64,000 nt of DNA. It comes from Levilinea sp. (lineage in GTDB: Bacteria > Chloroflexota > Anaerolineae > Anaerolineales > Anaerolineaceae). The notes beneath the pieces are model-generated. The model worked only from the letters and a program-made list of their open reading frames with translations. It had not been told where the DNA came from and did not search any database. The stretch lies in NCBI GenBank assembly GCA_029975215.1, contig JARKPO010000087.1, positions 1 to 64,000 on the forward strand, written 5' to 3'. The position numbers and the translations under genes are program-made. This document shows, piece by piece, positions 16,913-25,830 of the stretch (its first letter is position 1; every line of letters starts with the position of its first letter).

Positions 16913-17173
16913 ATGGACGTCATCAAAGTAAAGGCCAACTCCCGCACAGCAGCCGTTGCAGGGGCAATCGCTGGAGTGATCCGCGAACACCACCGCGCGG
17001 AGGTGCAAGCCATTGGCGCCGGCGCGGTCAATCAGGCTGTCAAAGCTCTGGTACTTGCCAAAGGATACCTGAGCGAAGATGGGATCTCCGTGGTCTGCAT
17101 CCCAGAATTTGTTGATGTGGAAATTGATGAGAAAGTCCGAACGGCGGTGAAGCTGGTCATCGAGCCGAGGTAA
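16913..17173 (+). CDS. spoVS: Stage V sporulation protein S
   Basis: 86 residues matching SpoVS over the full length: DVIKVKANSRTAAVAGAIAG, QAIGAGAVNQAVKALVLAKGYL and VCIPEFVDVEI. SpoVS is an Alba-like small nucleic-acid-binding protein. It acts in sporulation in Bacillus but is conserved in many non-sporulating Chloroflexota and Deinococcota, where its role is less clear. It has its own promoter and a hairpin terminator on both sides of a compact unit, so it is probably monocistronic and well expressed. GGGAGG is seven bases before the ATG. Confidence 0.95.
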   Translation: MDVIKVKANSRTAAVAGAIAGVIREHHRAEVQAIGAGAVNQAVKALVLAKGYLSEDGISVVCIPEFVDVEIDEKVRTAVKLVIEPR

Positions 17174-17207
17174 GCCGTTCCTCGGCCTCAACGCAAGCAG
17201 GCAACTT

Positions 17208-17232
17208 AAACCCCGGAACCCCACCGGGGTTT
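17208..17232. terminator. Bidirectional terminator between spoVS and the deoxynucleoside kinase gene
   Basis: Stem AAACCCCGG with CCGGGGTTT, loop AACCCCA. The A/T ends give a short U-run in either direction. It overlaps the stop codon of the convergent kinase gene. Confidence 0.75.
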
Positions 17233-17893
17233 AATCGCTTGCCTCGGAGACCTCATCCGGCGCAAACATGACCACCTCTTTGCCGGTGAGCTTTTCTTCC
17301 ACTTTGCGCACCACCAGATCCAAATGGCGAGGGTGGGCCACATAGTCCAGGTCGTCAGCAGGCACCGTCAGCACAGGGCACAGGACAAAATTGGAAATCC
17401 AGGTTTCGTACAGGTCGTTGAGCTGCGCCAGGTAACCGGGGGCGATGGTGCGTTCATAATCGCGGTCGCGGCGGGCGATGCGCTGCAGCAGGGTGGGAAC
17501 CGAAGCGCGCAGGTAAATCACCAGGTCGGGCGGCGGAAGAAAATCGGACAGGGTTTGATAGAGGGTGTGGTAGGTGTGATAATCGCGCTCGCTTAAGTGC
17601 CCCTGCAGAAACAGATTGCGCGCGAACACCTCGGCGTCTTCGTAAATGCTGCGGTCTTGAATCACCGACCCGCTGTGGCGCAGCAGGTCCTGGTGAATAC
17701 GCAGGCGGTGGGTGAGGAAGAAGATCTGCGAATGGAAGCCCCAGGTGCTCATGGCCTGGTAAAAATCGGCTAGGTAGGGGTTTTCGGTCACCGGCTCAAA
17801 AAACGGCTCCCAGCCCAGGCGTTGGCTGACCAGAGTGACCAGGGTGGATTTGCCCACGCCAATGTTCCCAGCGACGGCAATGAATTTGTTCAT
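17231..17893 (-). CDS. Deoxynucleoside kinase (dNK/dGK family)
   Basis: 220 residues, typical of bacterial deoxyguanosine/deoxyadenosine kinases. The P-loop is GNIGVGKST; FFEPVTENPYLADFY contains the family Glu; VIQDRSIYEDAEVF is the DRS motif with the catalytic-site acidic residue; the lid region reads RIARRDRDYER. It phosphorylates deoxynucleosides for DNA precursor salvage. AGGAGGATCT precedes the ATG. It lies 21 bp after the DsbA gene and is probably co-transcribed with it. Confidence 0.92.
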   Translation of the reverse strand: MNKFIAVAGNIGVGKSTLVTLVSQRLGWEPFFEPVTENPYLADFYQAMSTWGFHSQIFFLTHRLRIHQDLLRHSGSVIQDRSIYEDAEVFARNLFLQGHLSERDYHTYHTLYQTLSDFLPPPDLVIYLRASVPTLLQRIARRDRDYERTIAPGYLAQLNDLYETWISNFVLCPVLTVPADDLDYVAHPRHLDLVVRKVEEKLTGKEVVMFAPDEVSEASD

Positions 17894-17914
17894 AGATCCT
17901 CCTGCGGTGAGGGC

Positions 17915-18619
17915 TTAGGGGTTCAGTTCAGACTGCATGAGCATGGGGTCAATCAGCTCTTGAAAACTGCGCAGGGGCTGGTTTCCCACGATGCGAATGC
18001 CGTTGACAAAGAAAGTGGGCGTGCCTTCAATGCCCAGGGTGATACCGTCGCGAAAATCTGCGGCCACCTCGGCGCGGAATTTTTGCGTATCCATGCAGGA
18101 TTGGAACTTGCCAGCGTCGAGGCCCAGCTCGACAGCCAGGGTGTTAAAGGCGGCTGTCTCCAGGCTTTCCTGGGCAAACAGGCGGTCGTGATATTCCCAA
18201 TACTTCCCCTGGTCGCCAGCGCAGTTGGCAGCTTCGGCAGCAGGGGCAGCGTTGGGGTGGATGCCCAGCAGCGGGAAATCACGGTACACCAGGCGAATTT
18301 TGCCGGGGTAGGCTTGATCCAACTGGGGCCAAACATTCTGTTCCCAGTGGCGGCAGTAGGGGCATTCGTAATCGCTGAAGGCGATGATGATGATGGGGGC
18401 GTCGGCCGGTCCGCGCGAAGGGTCATCATCCAACAGGGCGGCGGCCAATGCGCTTTGAGGGACCGCCGGGCCGCGGTTCCACAGCAAATAGCCGCCCAGC
18501 AGCCCCAGGCCAAAGGCCAGCGTCAGCAGCAAGCCGCGGCGCAGCAGGGGGGTCAGGTGGGCCGCCACGCTTGGCTCGCGCAGCGGTTCTTGCAAGGTAG
18601 GTGGGGTGGGTTCTTCCAT
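17915..18619 (-). CDS. Membrane-anchored DsbA-family thiol-disulfide oxidoreductase
   Basis: 234 residues: a short cytosolic N-terminus, one membrane anchor (GLLLTLAFGLGLLGGYLLW) and an extracytoplasmic thioredoxin-fold domain. The active site is SDYECPYCRHWE (CPYC), and the cis-Pro loop is GIEGTPTFFVNG. It probably forms or isomerises disulfides in exported proteins, for example the Cys-rich proteins encoded in this window. A minus-strand TATAAT (18627-18632) is seven bases from ATG 18619 and there is no ribosome binding site, so the mRNA is likely leaderless. The frame is open further upstream, but through a terminator and the ferredoxin 3' region. Confidence 0.88.
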   Translation of the reverse strand: MEEPTPPTLQEPLREPSVAAHLTPLLRRGLLLTLAFGLGLLGGYLLWNRGPAVPQSALAAALLDDDPSRGPADAPIIIIAFSDYECPYCRHWEQNVWPQLDQAYPGKIRLVYRDFPLLGIHPNAAPAAEAANCAGDQGKYWEYHDRLFAQESLETAAFNTLAVELGLDAGKFQSCMDTQKFRAEVAADFRDGITLGIEGTPTFFVNGIRIVGNQPLRSFQELIDPMLMQSELNP

Positions 18620-18626
18620 CAGCGCG

Positions 18627-18632
18627 ATTATA
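18627..18632 (-). promoter_or_regulatory. -10 box of leaderless dsbA-like mRNA
   Basis: TATAAT on the minus strand, seven bases upstream of the ATG at 18617-18619, with no Shine-Dalgarno between. Confidence 0.55.
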
Positions 18633-18674
18633 ACACTTCCCCACCCTCCGGGGCACAGCAGCTTTTTAATAAGC

Positions 18675-18700
18675 CCAGCCCCTCCTAAGCGAGGGGCTGG
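18675..18700 (-). terminator. Terminator after the ferredoxin gene
   Basis: Perfect 10-bp stem CCAGCCCCTC/GAGGGGCTGG with a 6-nt loop. On the minus strand it is followed by GCTTATT. It separates the ferredoxin gene from the DsbA promoter. Confidence 0.65.
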
Positions 18701-18732
18701 AACTTGCCGATTGTTGAAAAAACTAAGGAGGA

Positions 18733-18936
<204 letters not shown>

Positions 18937-19056
18937 TTATATTCATTACTGTGTGAAGGATAGCACAATCTGAGTTTTTTTGTCAACATTCATCCGGCGG
19001 TCATCTGTCATCAGATTCGCTTCAAAATGTCATAACTGCCGGGCGACACTTATACA

Positions 19057-19089
19057 ACTCCCCCCTCCGGACGAACCAGAGGGGGGAGT
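19057..19089. terminator. Strong hairpin downstream of glutamate dehydrogenase
   Basis: ACTCCCCCCTC pairs perfectly with GAGGGGGGAGT around an 11-nt loop that can extend the stem. On the plus strand a TTTTT follows a few bases later; on the minus (gdh) side only TTGTAT follows. Probable terminator for gdh. Confidence 0.6.
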
Positions 19090-19114
19090 AAGAATTTTTA
19101 CGGTAGGCCTGCGA

Positions 19115-20401
19115 TTAGATCCAGCCGCGCAGCTGCATGGCTTTCACCACGCGCGCAATCGAGACCATGTAGGCCGCATCGCGCATGTAGACCTTTTCCT
19201 TCAGAGCCATATCCAAAACGCCCTGGAAGGCCACGGTCATCTTCTCATCGAGCTTGGTCAGCACTTCTTCCTTGCTCCAGTAGAAGTTCATGTCGTTCTG
19301 CACGCCTTCAAAGTAAGACACCGTCACGCCGCCCGCATTGCACAGGAAATCGGGAACCAGGAAGATGCCGCGTTCCTTGATAACTTCGTCGGCTTCGGGG
19401 GTGGTGGGGCCGTTGGCGCCTTCAGCGATGATGCGCACTTTGCTGCTGATCTTCTTGACGGTATCGGCATTGACCTGACCTTCGAGGGCCGCGGGGATGA
19501 GCACGTCCACTTCCTTGCTGATCCAGGCTTCGCCGTCTTCGATGACGTAGCCGGCCGCTTTGGCTTTTGCTTTGTCAATCGTGCCGTACTGGTCGGTGAT
19601 GCTCATCAGGAAGCGCGGATCCACACCGTCCATCTTGGTGAAGGTGTAGGAAACTTTGTCTTCGCGATCCCAGCAGGAAACGCAGACCACTTTACCCTTG
19701 AGCAGTTCTACAAAGCCGATGGCGGCGTATTGAGCGACATTGCCGAAGCCCTGCAGGGCCGCGGTGCACTTGCTGGAGTCCATGCCCAGGTGCTTCATAG
19801 CTTCGCGCACGGTGTAGATCACGCCGAAACCAGTGGCTTCGGTGCGGCCCAAGGAGCCGCCGCCGCCCACGGGCTTGCCAGTGATCACGCCGGGGGTGTA
19901 ATCGCCCTGCAGCTTGGAATATTCATCCATCATCCAGCCCATCATCTGCGGGGTGGTTCCAACGTCGGGGGCGGGCACGTCTTTGCGTGGGCCGATGTTT
20001 TTCCACATCTGCTGCACCCAGCCGCGCACCAACCGTTCCTTTTCGCCAGTGGACATGGTGGCGGGATCAACCACCACACCGCCCTTGCCGCCGCCCAGCG
20101 GGATATCGACCACGGCGCATTTCCAGGTCATCCAGGTGGCCAGGGCGCGCACGGTGTCAATGGTTTCCGAGGGGTGGAAGCGGATGCCGCCCTTGTTGGG
20201 GCCGCGGGCGTCGTTGTGCTGAACGCGGAAGCCCTGGAAAACCTTAATGGTGCCGTCATCCATCCGCACGGGAATGCGAAAATGGAATTCGCGCAGCGGC
20301 CACCGCAGGATTTCACGAACCTGCGGATCGAGCTTGAGGAGGTCGGCCACATGGTCGAATTGGCGCTGTGCCATTTCAAACGCATTGGTTGTTCCTGCCA
20401 T
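19115..20401 (-). CDS. gdhA: Glutamate dehydrogenase (Glu/Leu/Phe/Val family)
   Basis: 428 residues, the length of hexameric NAD(P)-dependent GDH of thermophiles and anaerobes. GGIRFHPSETIDTVRALATWMTWKCAVVDIPLGGGKGGV contains the substrate-binding and catalytic lysines; VQGFGNVAQYAA is the Rossmann nucleotide loop; EGANGPTTPEAD follows as expected. It interconverts glutamate with 2-oxoglutarate and ammonia; cofactor choice cannot be decided by eye. AGGAGAATTTTCT precedes the ATG. It has a ~250-bp upstream region to itself and ends at a strong hairpin, so it is monocistronic. Confidence 0.95.
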   Translation of the reverse strand: MAGTTNAFEMAQRQFDHVADLLKLDPQVREILRWPLREFHFRIPVRMDDGTIKVFQGFRVQHNDARGPNKGGIRFHPSETIDTVRALATWMTWKCAVVDIPLGGGKGGVVVDPATMSTGEKERLVRGWVQQMWKNIGPRKDVPAPDVGTTPQMMGWMMDEYSKLQGDYTPGVITGKPVGGGGSLGRTEATGFGVIYTVREAMKHLGMDSSKCTAALQGFGNVAQYAAIGFVELLKGKVVCVSCWDREDKVSYTFTKMDGVDPRFLMSITDQYGTIDKAKAKAAGYVIEDGEAWISKEVDVLIPAALEGQVNADTVKKISSKVRIIAEGANGPTTPEADEVIKERGIFLVPDFLCNAGGVTVSYFEGVQNDMNFYWSKEEVLTKLDEKMTVAFQGVLDMALKEKVYMRDAAYMVSIARVVKAMQLRGWI

Positions 20402-20668
20402 AGAAAATTCTCCTATCGTTAGGATCTAAAGGAATTGTGGGACTGAGGTTGTGCGCCGGGCGAGTCTGGAAAACAATAAGCGGACACGTTCGTGGTGTGC
20501 CCGCCTCTACCAGGGTTGTTTCGTCCTATCGTACACTGCTTTCCTCCGCCCGCCGGTTTACTGTGTTAAAGGTAACAAATTTGACGGTGTGGGTCAATAT
20601 GATGAAAGTCGCCTGTTACCATGATGACCTTCTTCAACCCGGGGGAAAGGCAGCTGAAAGCAGCTTTT
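20402..20668. other. Intergenic region between gdh and pstB
   Basis: This segment contains the presumed gdh leader, including an imperfect hairpin near 20478-20504 (GCGGACAC against GTGTGCCCGC), and a weak hairpin AGCTG-AAAG-CAGCT at 20652-20665 next to the pstB stop with a T-run on the plus strand. I see no gene and no clear promoter boxes. Confidence 0.4.
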
Positions 20669-21424
20669 TTAACCGAAACGCCCTTGAATATACTCCTGGG
20701 TGCGCGAATCTTTGGGGTTCACAAACAGTTTTTCGCCCTCCTCCATCTCCACCAATTCGCCCGCCAGGAAAAAGGCGGCGTAATCGGCAATGCGCGCGGC
20801 CTGCTGGGTGCTGTGGGGGGCCAGGACGATGGTCAGCTCACTGCGCAGTTCGCGCAGGGTGGTTTCGATCTTAAACGTGGATACCGGGTCGAGGGCCGAG
20901 GTAGGCTCATCTAACAAAATCACCTCCGGCTGCAGCGCCAGCACCCGCGCAATGCACAGGCGCTGCTGCTGGCCGCCGCTGAGGGCGTGGGCCGGGTCAT
21001 GCAGCCGGTCGCTGACCTCATCCCACAGCACAACCTGGCGCAGGGCGCGCTCCACAGCCTCGTCCAGGCGGGTCTTGCGCCGTTCCCCGGCGATCTCTAA
21101 CCCATAGGTGATGTTTTGATAGATGCTCAACGGTAAAGGCACCGGCCGCGAAAACACCATGCCCACCCGCCGCCGCAGTTCAATCACGTTGGTGTGCGGA
21201 TCCAGCACATTTTCGCCGTTCAGCAGCACCCGTCCCGACAGCATGGTCACATCCGCCAGATCATTCAGGCGGTTGATGCAGCGCAGCAGGGTAGATTTTC
21301 CTCCGCCTGCCGGGCCAAACAGCACAGTAATGCAGTTGGCTGGAATACACAGACTGACGTCCTTCAGGCTCTCGGTGCCGTCGGAGTAGTTCAGGCTGAG
21401 GTGTTCAATGACAATTTTATCCAT
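20669..21424 (-). CDS. pstB: Phosphate ABC transporter ATPase
   Basis: 251 residues. Walker A is GPAGGGKST, the signature LSGGQQQRLCIAR and Walker B VILLDEPTSALDP, and the context VGMVF...SIYQNITYGL is specific to PstB. Two deviations stand out: the Q-loop reads VGMVFSRPVP, with Ser (21150-21152, minus) where PstB has VGMVFQKP, and the H-loop region is APHSTQQA rather than THNMQQA, though the His is kept. It energises phosphate uptake through PstCA. Four bp after pstA, last gene of the operon. No phoU follows. Confidence 0.9.
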   Translation of the reverse strand: MDKIVIEHLSLNYSDGTESLKDVSLCIPANCITVLFGPAGGGKSTLLRCINRLNDLADVTMLSGRVLLNGENVLDPHTNVIELRRRVGMVFSRPVPLPLSIYQNITYGLEIAGERRKTRLDEAVERALRQVVLWDEVSDRLHDPAHALSGGQQQRLCIARVLALQPEVILLDEPTSALDPVSTFKIETTLRELRSELTIVLAPHSTQQAARIADYAAFFLAGELVEMEEGEKLFVNPKDSRTQEYIQGRFG

Positions 21425-21428
21425 ACGC

Positions 21429-22301
21429 TCACCAATGCCGCCGGGCGCGCGCCCGCGAACGGATGAAATTGGCGATCAGATTCATGCCCAGCACAAAGGT
21501 CAGCAGCACCAGCACTGTGCCGTATTGGATCTGAATGGGCATCCCCGGAATCTGGGTGGAAATGACAAACAGATGATAGGGGAGGGCCATGGTGGGGTCG
21601 AGGGGGGAACCGGGTAAATTGGGCAGGAAAAAGGCCGCGCCGGTGAACAGGATGGGGGCAGTTTCGCCCGCGGCCCGCTCCAGGCCCAGGATGATGCCGG
21701 TGATGATCCCCGGCAGACCCTGCGGCAGCACAATGCGCCAGATGGTCTCCCATTTGCTGGCCCCCATCGAAATGCTCACCACCCGAAAACTGGTGGGCAC
21801 CGAACGCAGCGCCTCTTCGGTGGTGCTGATGATCACCGGCAGGGTCATGATCGAAAGGGTCAGCGAGGCAGCCAGGATGCTGGTGCCGAAATTGAGGAAG
21901 AGAACAAACAGCCCCAGGCCAAACAGGCCGTACACCACTGAGGGGATGCCAGACAGGTTGATCATGGCGATGCGGATGGCGCGGGTCAGACCGTTATCCG
22001 GCGCGTACTCAGCCAGGTACACCGCTGCGGCGATTCCCGGCGGAACGGAGAAGAGCGCCGTGCCCAGGGTCAAATACAGCGTGCCCAAAATGGCTGGAAG
22101 GATACCCCCGCTGCGCATGCCGTCACGCGGGAAACTGCTGAGGAATTCCCAGCTGATAGCGGGCAGACCGGCGATCAGAATGTAGATAAATAGAGCGATG
22201 ATGGGGATCACGGTCAGCACGGCCACGCCCGCCAAAGCGGCATAGCCCACTTTTTGGGTCTGGCGTGCGGTCAGGAAGGGTTTTGGCTGGTTCAATCCCA
22301 A
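21429..22301 (-). CDS. pstA: Phosphate ABC transporter permease
   Basis: 290 residues with six membrane segments. DGMRSGGILPAILGTLYLTLG, IRIAMINLSGIPSVVYGLFGLGLFV and ALRSVPTSFRVVSISMGASKWETIWRIVLPQGLPGIITG (the EAA-type coupling loop) are typical of PstA. With PstC it forms the inner-membrane channel for phosphate. The start lies 4 bp after the pstC stop and its own stop 4 bp before pstB, so the genes are translationally close. Confidence 0.93.
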   Translation of the reverse strand: MGLNQPKPFLTARQTQKVGYAALAGVAVLTVIPIIALFIYILIAGLPAISWEFLSSFPRDGMRSGGILPAILGTLYLTLGTALFSVPPGIAAAVYLAEYAPDNGLTRAIRIAMINLSGIPSVVYGLFGLGLFVLFLNFGTSILAASLTLSIMTLPVIISTTEEALRSVPTSFRVVSISMGASKWETIWRIVLPQGLPGIITGIILGLERAAGETAPILFTGAAFFLPNLPGSPLDPTMALPYHLFVISTQIPGMPIQIQYGTVLVLLTFVLGMNLIANFIRSRARARRHW

Positions 22302-22305
22302 CTCC

Positions 22306-23232
22306 TCAGGAGAGCAGGCGCTCCACGCGCTGAGTACGGCGGTTGCTGATGATGAAGGCGGTGATGTTGATGATCAGAGAAAGGGCAAACAGGACGATGC
22401 CGATGAAGAAAAGCACCTGGTAATGTTGGCTGCCGGTGGCTACCTCGCCCATTTCAGAGGCGATGGTGGCGGTCATGGTGCGCACCGGCCCAAACAGGGC
22501 GTTCAGCCCGCTGGGCAGCACCGGCGCGTTGCCGGTCACCATCATCACGGCCATGGTCTCGCCGATGACGCGCCCAACGCCCAGCATGACCGCGGTGAGC
22601 ACACCCGAGCGCGCCGCCGGAAGGGTAACGCCCCAAATGACCTGCCAGGGGGTAGCCCCCACAGCTAAAGCCGCCTCGCGGTAGGAGCGCGGCACGCCGT
22701 ACAGAGCGTCTTCAGCGATGGACACAATGGTGGGAATGGCCGCCCAGCCCAACAGCAAAGCACCGGTGAAGGCCGTCAGGCCGGTGGGCAGATCGAGGGC
22801 TTTGCGGAGGAAAGGCGACAGCACCAGAATGCCCACAAACCCCAGCACCACCGAGGGCAGGCCCGCCAGAAGCTCCACCAGGGGTTTGAGGGTCTCTTTG
22901 ACCCACTGGGGGGCTATTTCAGACAGGAAGATGGCGGTTCCCAACCCCAACGGCACAGCGAACAGGGCCGCGCCCAGGGTGACAGTGAGCGAGCCGAAAA
23001 TCAGCGGCCACAGGCTGTAATACCCTTCGATGGGGTACCAGAATTTGCCCGCCAGGCTGGAAAGCGGCACATCCGTCAGAGCCGGCAGGCCCTCTTTGAG
23101 CAGAAACAGACAGATGAGCGCCACATAAAAGATGCTCAAATAACCCGCCACGCGGATCAGCAGGGTGATGATCCATTCTGTGCGGCGGGCGGGCGGACGG
23201 GCGGATTCCAGAGAGGAGTGTGGAGAGGTCAT
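22306..23232 (-). CDS. pstC: Phosphate ABC transporter permease
   Basis: 308 residues with six membrane helices. LAGLPSVVLGFVGILVL and the coupling loop YGVPRSYREAALAVGATPWQVIWGVTLPAARSGVLT identify PstC. The ATG (23230-23232) overlaps the pstS stop as ATGA; the open frame continues upstream inside pstS, but the overlap and the polar N-terminus MTSPHSS support this start. Pairs with PstA. Confidence 0.93.
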   Translation of the reverse strand: MTSPHSSLESARPPARRTEWIITLLIRVAGYLSIFYVALICLFLLKEGLPALTDVPLSSLAGKFWYPIEGYYSLWPLIFGSLTVTLGAALFAVPLGLGTAIFLSEIAPQWVKETLKPLVELLAGLPSVVLGFVGILVLSPFLRKALDLPTGLTAFTGALLLGWAAIPTIVSIAEDALYGVPRSYREAALAVGATPWQVIWGVTLPAARSGVLTAVMLGVGRVIGETMAVMMVTGNAPVLPSGLNALFGPVRTMTATIASEMGEVATGSQHYQVLFFIGIVLFALSLIINITAFIISNRRTQRVERLLS

Positions 23233-24119
23233 GGCGTCTCCAGCTTCACCGGCACAAAGCCGAGGTCGTCCACAATTTGCTGGGCCTCGGCAGAAAGGAT
23301 CCAATCCAGATAGGTCTTGAGCGTGCCCTGCGGGGCGCTGCGGGTATACATGTACAGGTCGCGGGCGATGGGGTACGAGCCGTCGTTGACCGTGGCCACT
23401 GAGGGGCGCACATACGGCGCTCCGGCCCTGGCGGCTACGGCGATCATTTTGACATGGTCGGTGACGTATCCCAGGCCGTCGTAGCCGATGGCGTTGGGGT
23501 TATCACTGACTTCGGCGATGATGCCTTCGGAGGAGGGCAGCAGCAGGGTTTGCGGCGAAAAAATGCTCTTATCTTTGGAATTACCCAGGCGCACAACCTC
23601 TTCCAGAAAGTAGACGTGCGTGCCAGAATTGGTCTCACGCGACAGGCGCACAATGGGCCGGTCTTCGCCCCCCACCTCCAACCAGTTGTTGATCTCGCCG
23701 CGGTAAATCAGGGCAATCTGTTCCAGGGTCAGGTTGTCCACCGGGTTATCGGGGTGAACGATGACGGCGATAGCGTCTCGTGCGACCACAAATTCCTGCG
23801 GGTCTGCCCCCGCGGCGGCGGCCTGAGCCAGTTCTTCGTCTTTGATCTTACGCGAGGCGTTGGCCAGATCCACGGTATTGTTGGCCAGCGAAGCCAGCCC
23901 CGTGCCCGAACCGCCGCCGGTGACGGCGATGGTCACCTCCGGATGAGCGCTTTGGTAGCGCTCGGCCCAGGCCAGGGCCAGGTTCACCATCGTGTCGGAG
24001 CCTTTATTTTGCAGATATACGCTCGCCGTCTGTCCCGGTTCGCTGCTGGAGCGGGCAGAGCAGCCCCCTACCAGCACGGCGACGATCAGGATACAGCAGG
24101 TGATGCGCAGAAGTTTCAT
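23229..24119 (-). CDS. pstS: Phosphate-binding lipoprotein
   Basis: 296 residues. A lipoprotein signal with lipobox VGGC is followed by the PstS/PBP-like-2 domain: GSDTMVNLALAWAERYQ and GGGSGTGLASL bind phosphate, and SRETNSGTHVYFLEEV carries the Arg/Ser/Thr set. It captures phosphate outside the membrane and hands it to PstCA. AAAGG is six bases before the ATG. It starts only 10 bp after gatB on the same strand, leaving no room for an intergenic Pho-type promoter. Confidence 0.93.
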   Translation of the reverse strand: MKLLRITCCILIVAVLVGGCSARSSSEPGQTASVYLQNKGSDTMVNLALAWAERYQSAHPEVTIAVTGGGSGTGLASLANNTVDLANASRKIKDEELAQAAAAGADPQEFVVARDAIAVIVHPDNPVDNLTLEQIALIYRGEINNWLEVGGEDRPIVRLSRETNSGTHVYFLEEVVRLGNSKDKSIFSPQTLLLPSSEGIIAEVSDNPNAIGYDGLGYVTDHVKMIAVAARAGAPYVRPSVATVNDGSYPIARDLYMYTRSAPQGTLKTYLDWILSAEAQQIVDDLGFVPVKLETP

Positions 24120-24129
24120 GGTGTGCCTT

Positions 24130-25596
24130 TTATGAAGCGGCTTGTTTGCGTTCCGCCAGCTGCCGTTCCAACTCGGCGCGGATGACCTGCGGGTTGCCCT
24201 GCCCGCGGGCCGCGCGCATCACCTGGCCGAAGAACCAGTTGGCCAGGGTCTCTTTGCCGCTCAGGTAACTTTGCAGTTCGGCGGGGTTTTCTTCCAGCGC
24301 CTGCCGCACCAGGGCCGCCAGCACGTCGCTGTCGGAAATCTGCCGCAGGCCGCGGCTTTGGATCAGGGCGGCTGCGCTCTGTCCGCTGGAAAGCATCTCG
24401 CCCAGCAGGGTTTTAGCGGTGGCCATGTTGATCTCGCCCCGCTCCAAAAAGCCCAGCAGTTCCGCCAGCCCTTCGGGCGCAACCCGCAGAGATTCGATTT
24501 CGCCGCCGTTCTGGTTGATCCAGCCGAACAGCTCCCCCGTAATCCACAGCGCCAGGGTGCGCGGGGCTACTTCCTTGCCCGCGGCGACAGCGCGCTCAAA
24601 GTAGCGGGCCACGGCCTGATCTTCGGCCAGCAAACGGGCTTCGTAGGGGGTCAGGCCAAATTCGGCCTGGAAGCGGGCGCGTTTGGCGCGCGGCAGTTCC
24701 GGCAGGCTGGCGGCCACGGCCTGGACCCATTCCGGCTCCACCACCAGGGGGGGCAGATCGGGTTCGGGGAAGTAGCGGTAATCGTGGGCTTCTTCCTTGC
24801 TGCGCTGCGAAAAGGTTTTCCCGGCGCTTTCATCCCATCCCAGGGTCTGCTGCACCACACTTTCACCCCGTTCCAGGGCAGCGATTTGCTCTTCGATCTG
24901 GTAGGCCACGGAGCGTTCCAAGGCGCGGAAGCTGTTCAGATTCTTAATCTCCACGCGCGTGCCCAGGGTCTGGCTGCCCACCGGCCGCACCGAAACATTG
25001 GCCTCAAAGCGGATGACGCCCTTTTCCATATCGCCCGAATTGACCCCCAGATAACGCACAATGGCGCGCAGCCCGTCGGCATAGGCGCGCACCTCTTCCA
25101 CCGTGTGCATATCCGGCTCGGAGACGATCTCCAGCAGGGCGATGCCCGCACGGTTCAGATCCACCAGAGAATAGCTCTCGCCGTCGCGGGTGACGTGAGT
25201 GAGCTTGCCGGTGTCTTCTTCCAGGTGCACCCGCCGCACGCGGATGGCGCGTTCGCCCTGGCTGGTGGTGATCCACAGCTGTCCGTGCTGGGCCAGCGGG
25301 TATTCGTACTGAGAAATCTGGTAGCCTTTGGGCAGGTCGGGGTAGAAATAGTTCTTGCGGTCAAACAGGCTGGTGTGCGCCACTTCGCATTCCAACGCCA
25401 GCGCCACCCGCAGGCCGTATTCCACCGCCTGGCGGTTGACCACCGGCAGAACGCCGGGCATGCCTGCGCACACCGGGCAGACAGCGACATTGGCTTCCAC
25501 CTGGGTGGTGTCCACCACTGGACAGGCGCAGAACATCTTGGAGCGCGTCTGCATTTCGGCATGAACTTCCAGACCAATGACCGCTTCGTATTCCAT
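24130..25596 (-). CDS. gatB: Aspartyl/glutamyl-tRNA amidotransferase subunit B
   Basis: 488 residues. EYEAVIGLEVHAEMQTRSKMFC opens the catalytic domain; CPVCAGMPGVLPVVN, DRKNYFYPDLPKGYQISQYEYP and HLEEDTGKLTH are GatB signatures, and the C-terminal ~100 residues are the YqeY-like tRNA-binding domain. With GatA and GatC it converts Glu-tRNA(Gln) or Asp-tRNA(Asn) to the cognate amide. Neither gatA nor gatC is adjacent. I choose ATG 25596 (MEYEAV), the family start; no good binding site is visible. The pst genes follow immediately. Confidence 0.95.
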   Translation of the reverse strand: MEYEAVIGLEVHAEMQTRSKMFCACPVVDTTQVEANVAVCPVCAGMPGVLPVVNRQAVEYGLRVALALECEVAHTSLFDRKNYFYPDLPKGYQISQYEYPLAQHGQLWITTSQGERAIRVRRVHLEEDTGKLTHVTRDGESYSLVDLNRAGIALLEIVSEPDMHTVEEVRAYADGLRAIVRYLGVNSGDMEKGVIRFEANVSVRPVGSQTLGTRVEIKNLNSFRALERSVAYQIEEQIAALERGESVVQQTLGWDESAGKTFSQRSKEEAHDYRYFPEPDLPPLVVEPEWVQAVAASLPELPRAKRARFQAEFGLTPYEARLLAEDQAVARYFERAVAAGKEVAPRTLALWITGELFGWINQNGGEIESLRVAPEGLAELLGFLERGEINMATAKTLLGEMLSSGQSAAALIQSRGLRQISDSDVLAALVRQALEENPAELQSYLSGKETLANWFFGQVMRAARGQGNPQVIRAELERQLAERKQAAS

Positions 25597-25784
25597 CAGG
25601 TTCGTTTTCCGTCCTTCCCCGCGAAATGACCGCAAAAGCGCAGTCTGCTCCTGATTTTACCATAGGCAACCCCGCGCGGCGGAGAAAGTCTGGCGAAGGA
25701 GTCCTGCGTTTTTTAAGCGGAAATGTGCCCCCAAATGTGACCCCAATATGCCCAGGTGCTCTGCGCGAGGCGAAGGGCGCAGCG

Positions 25785-25807
25785 TACAATAAAACCAACC
25801 AGTCGGT
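25785..25807 (+). promoter_or_regulatory. Promoter -10 and TetR-type operator upstream of tetR
   Basis: TACAAT (25785-25790) is followed by the imperfect palindrome ACCAACCAGTCGGT (25794-25807), which fits the ACCnACnnGTnGGT pattern used by several TetR-family repressors. It covers the expected transcription start, so autorepression is likely (inference). Confidence 0.6.
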
Positions 25808-25830
25808 ATGTTATGAATCTCGGAGGAATC

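Noticed and set aside
16900-16915. GGTTCGAA, reminiscent of a tRNA T-arm
   Set aside because: No acceptor or anticodon stems around it; it is the spoVS ribosome-binding region.
18980-20422. 480-residue open frame antisense to glutamate dehydrogenase
   Set aside because: Mirror of a highly conserved gene; His/Gly/Ala-rich product with no recognisable domain.
24142-25629. 495-residue open frame antisense to gatB
   Set aside because: Shadow of a universally conserved gene.
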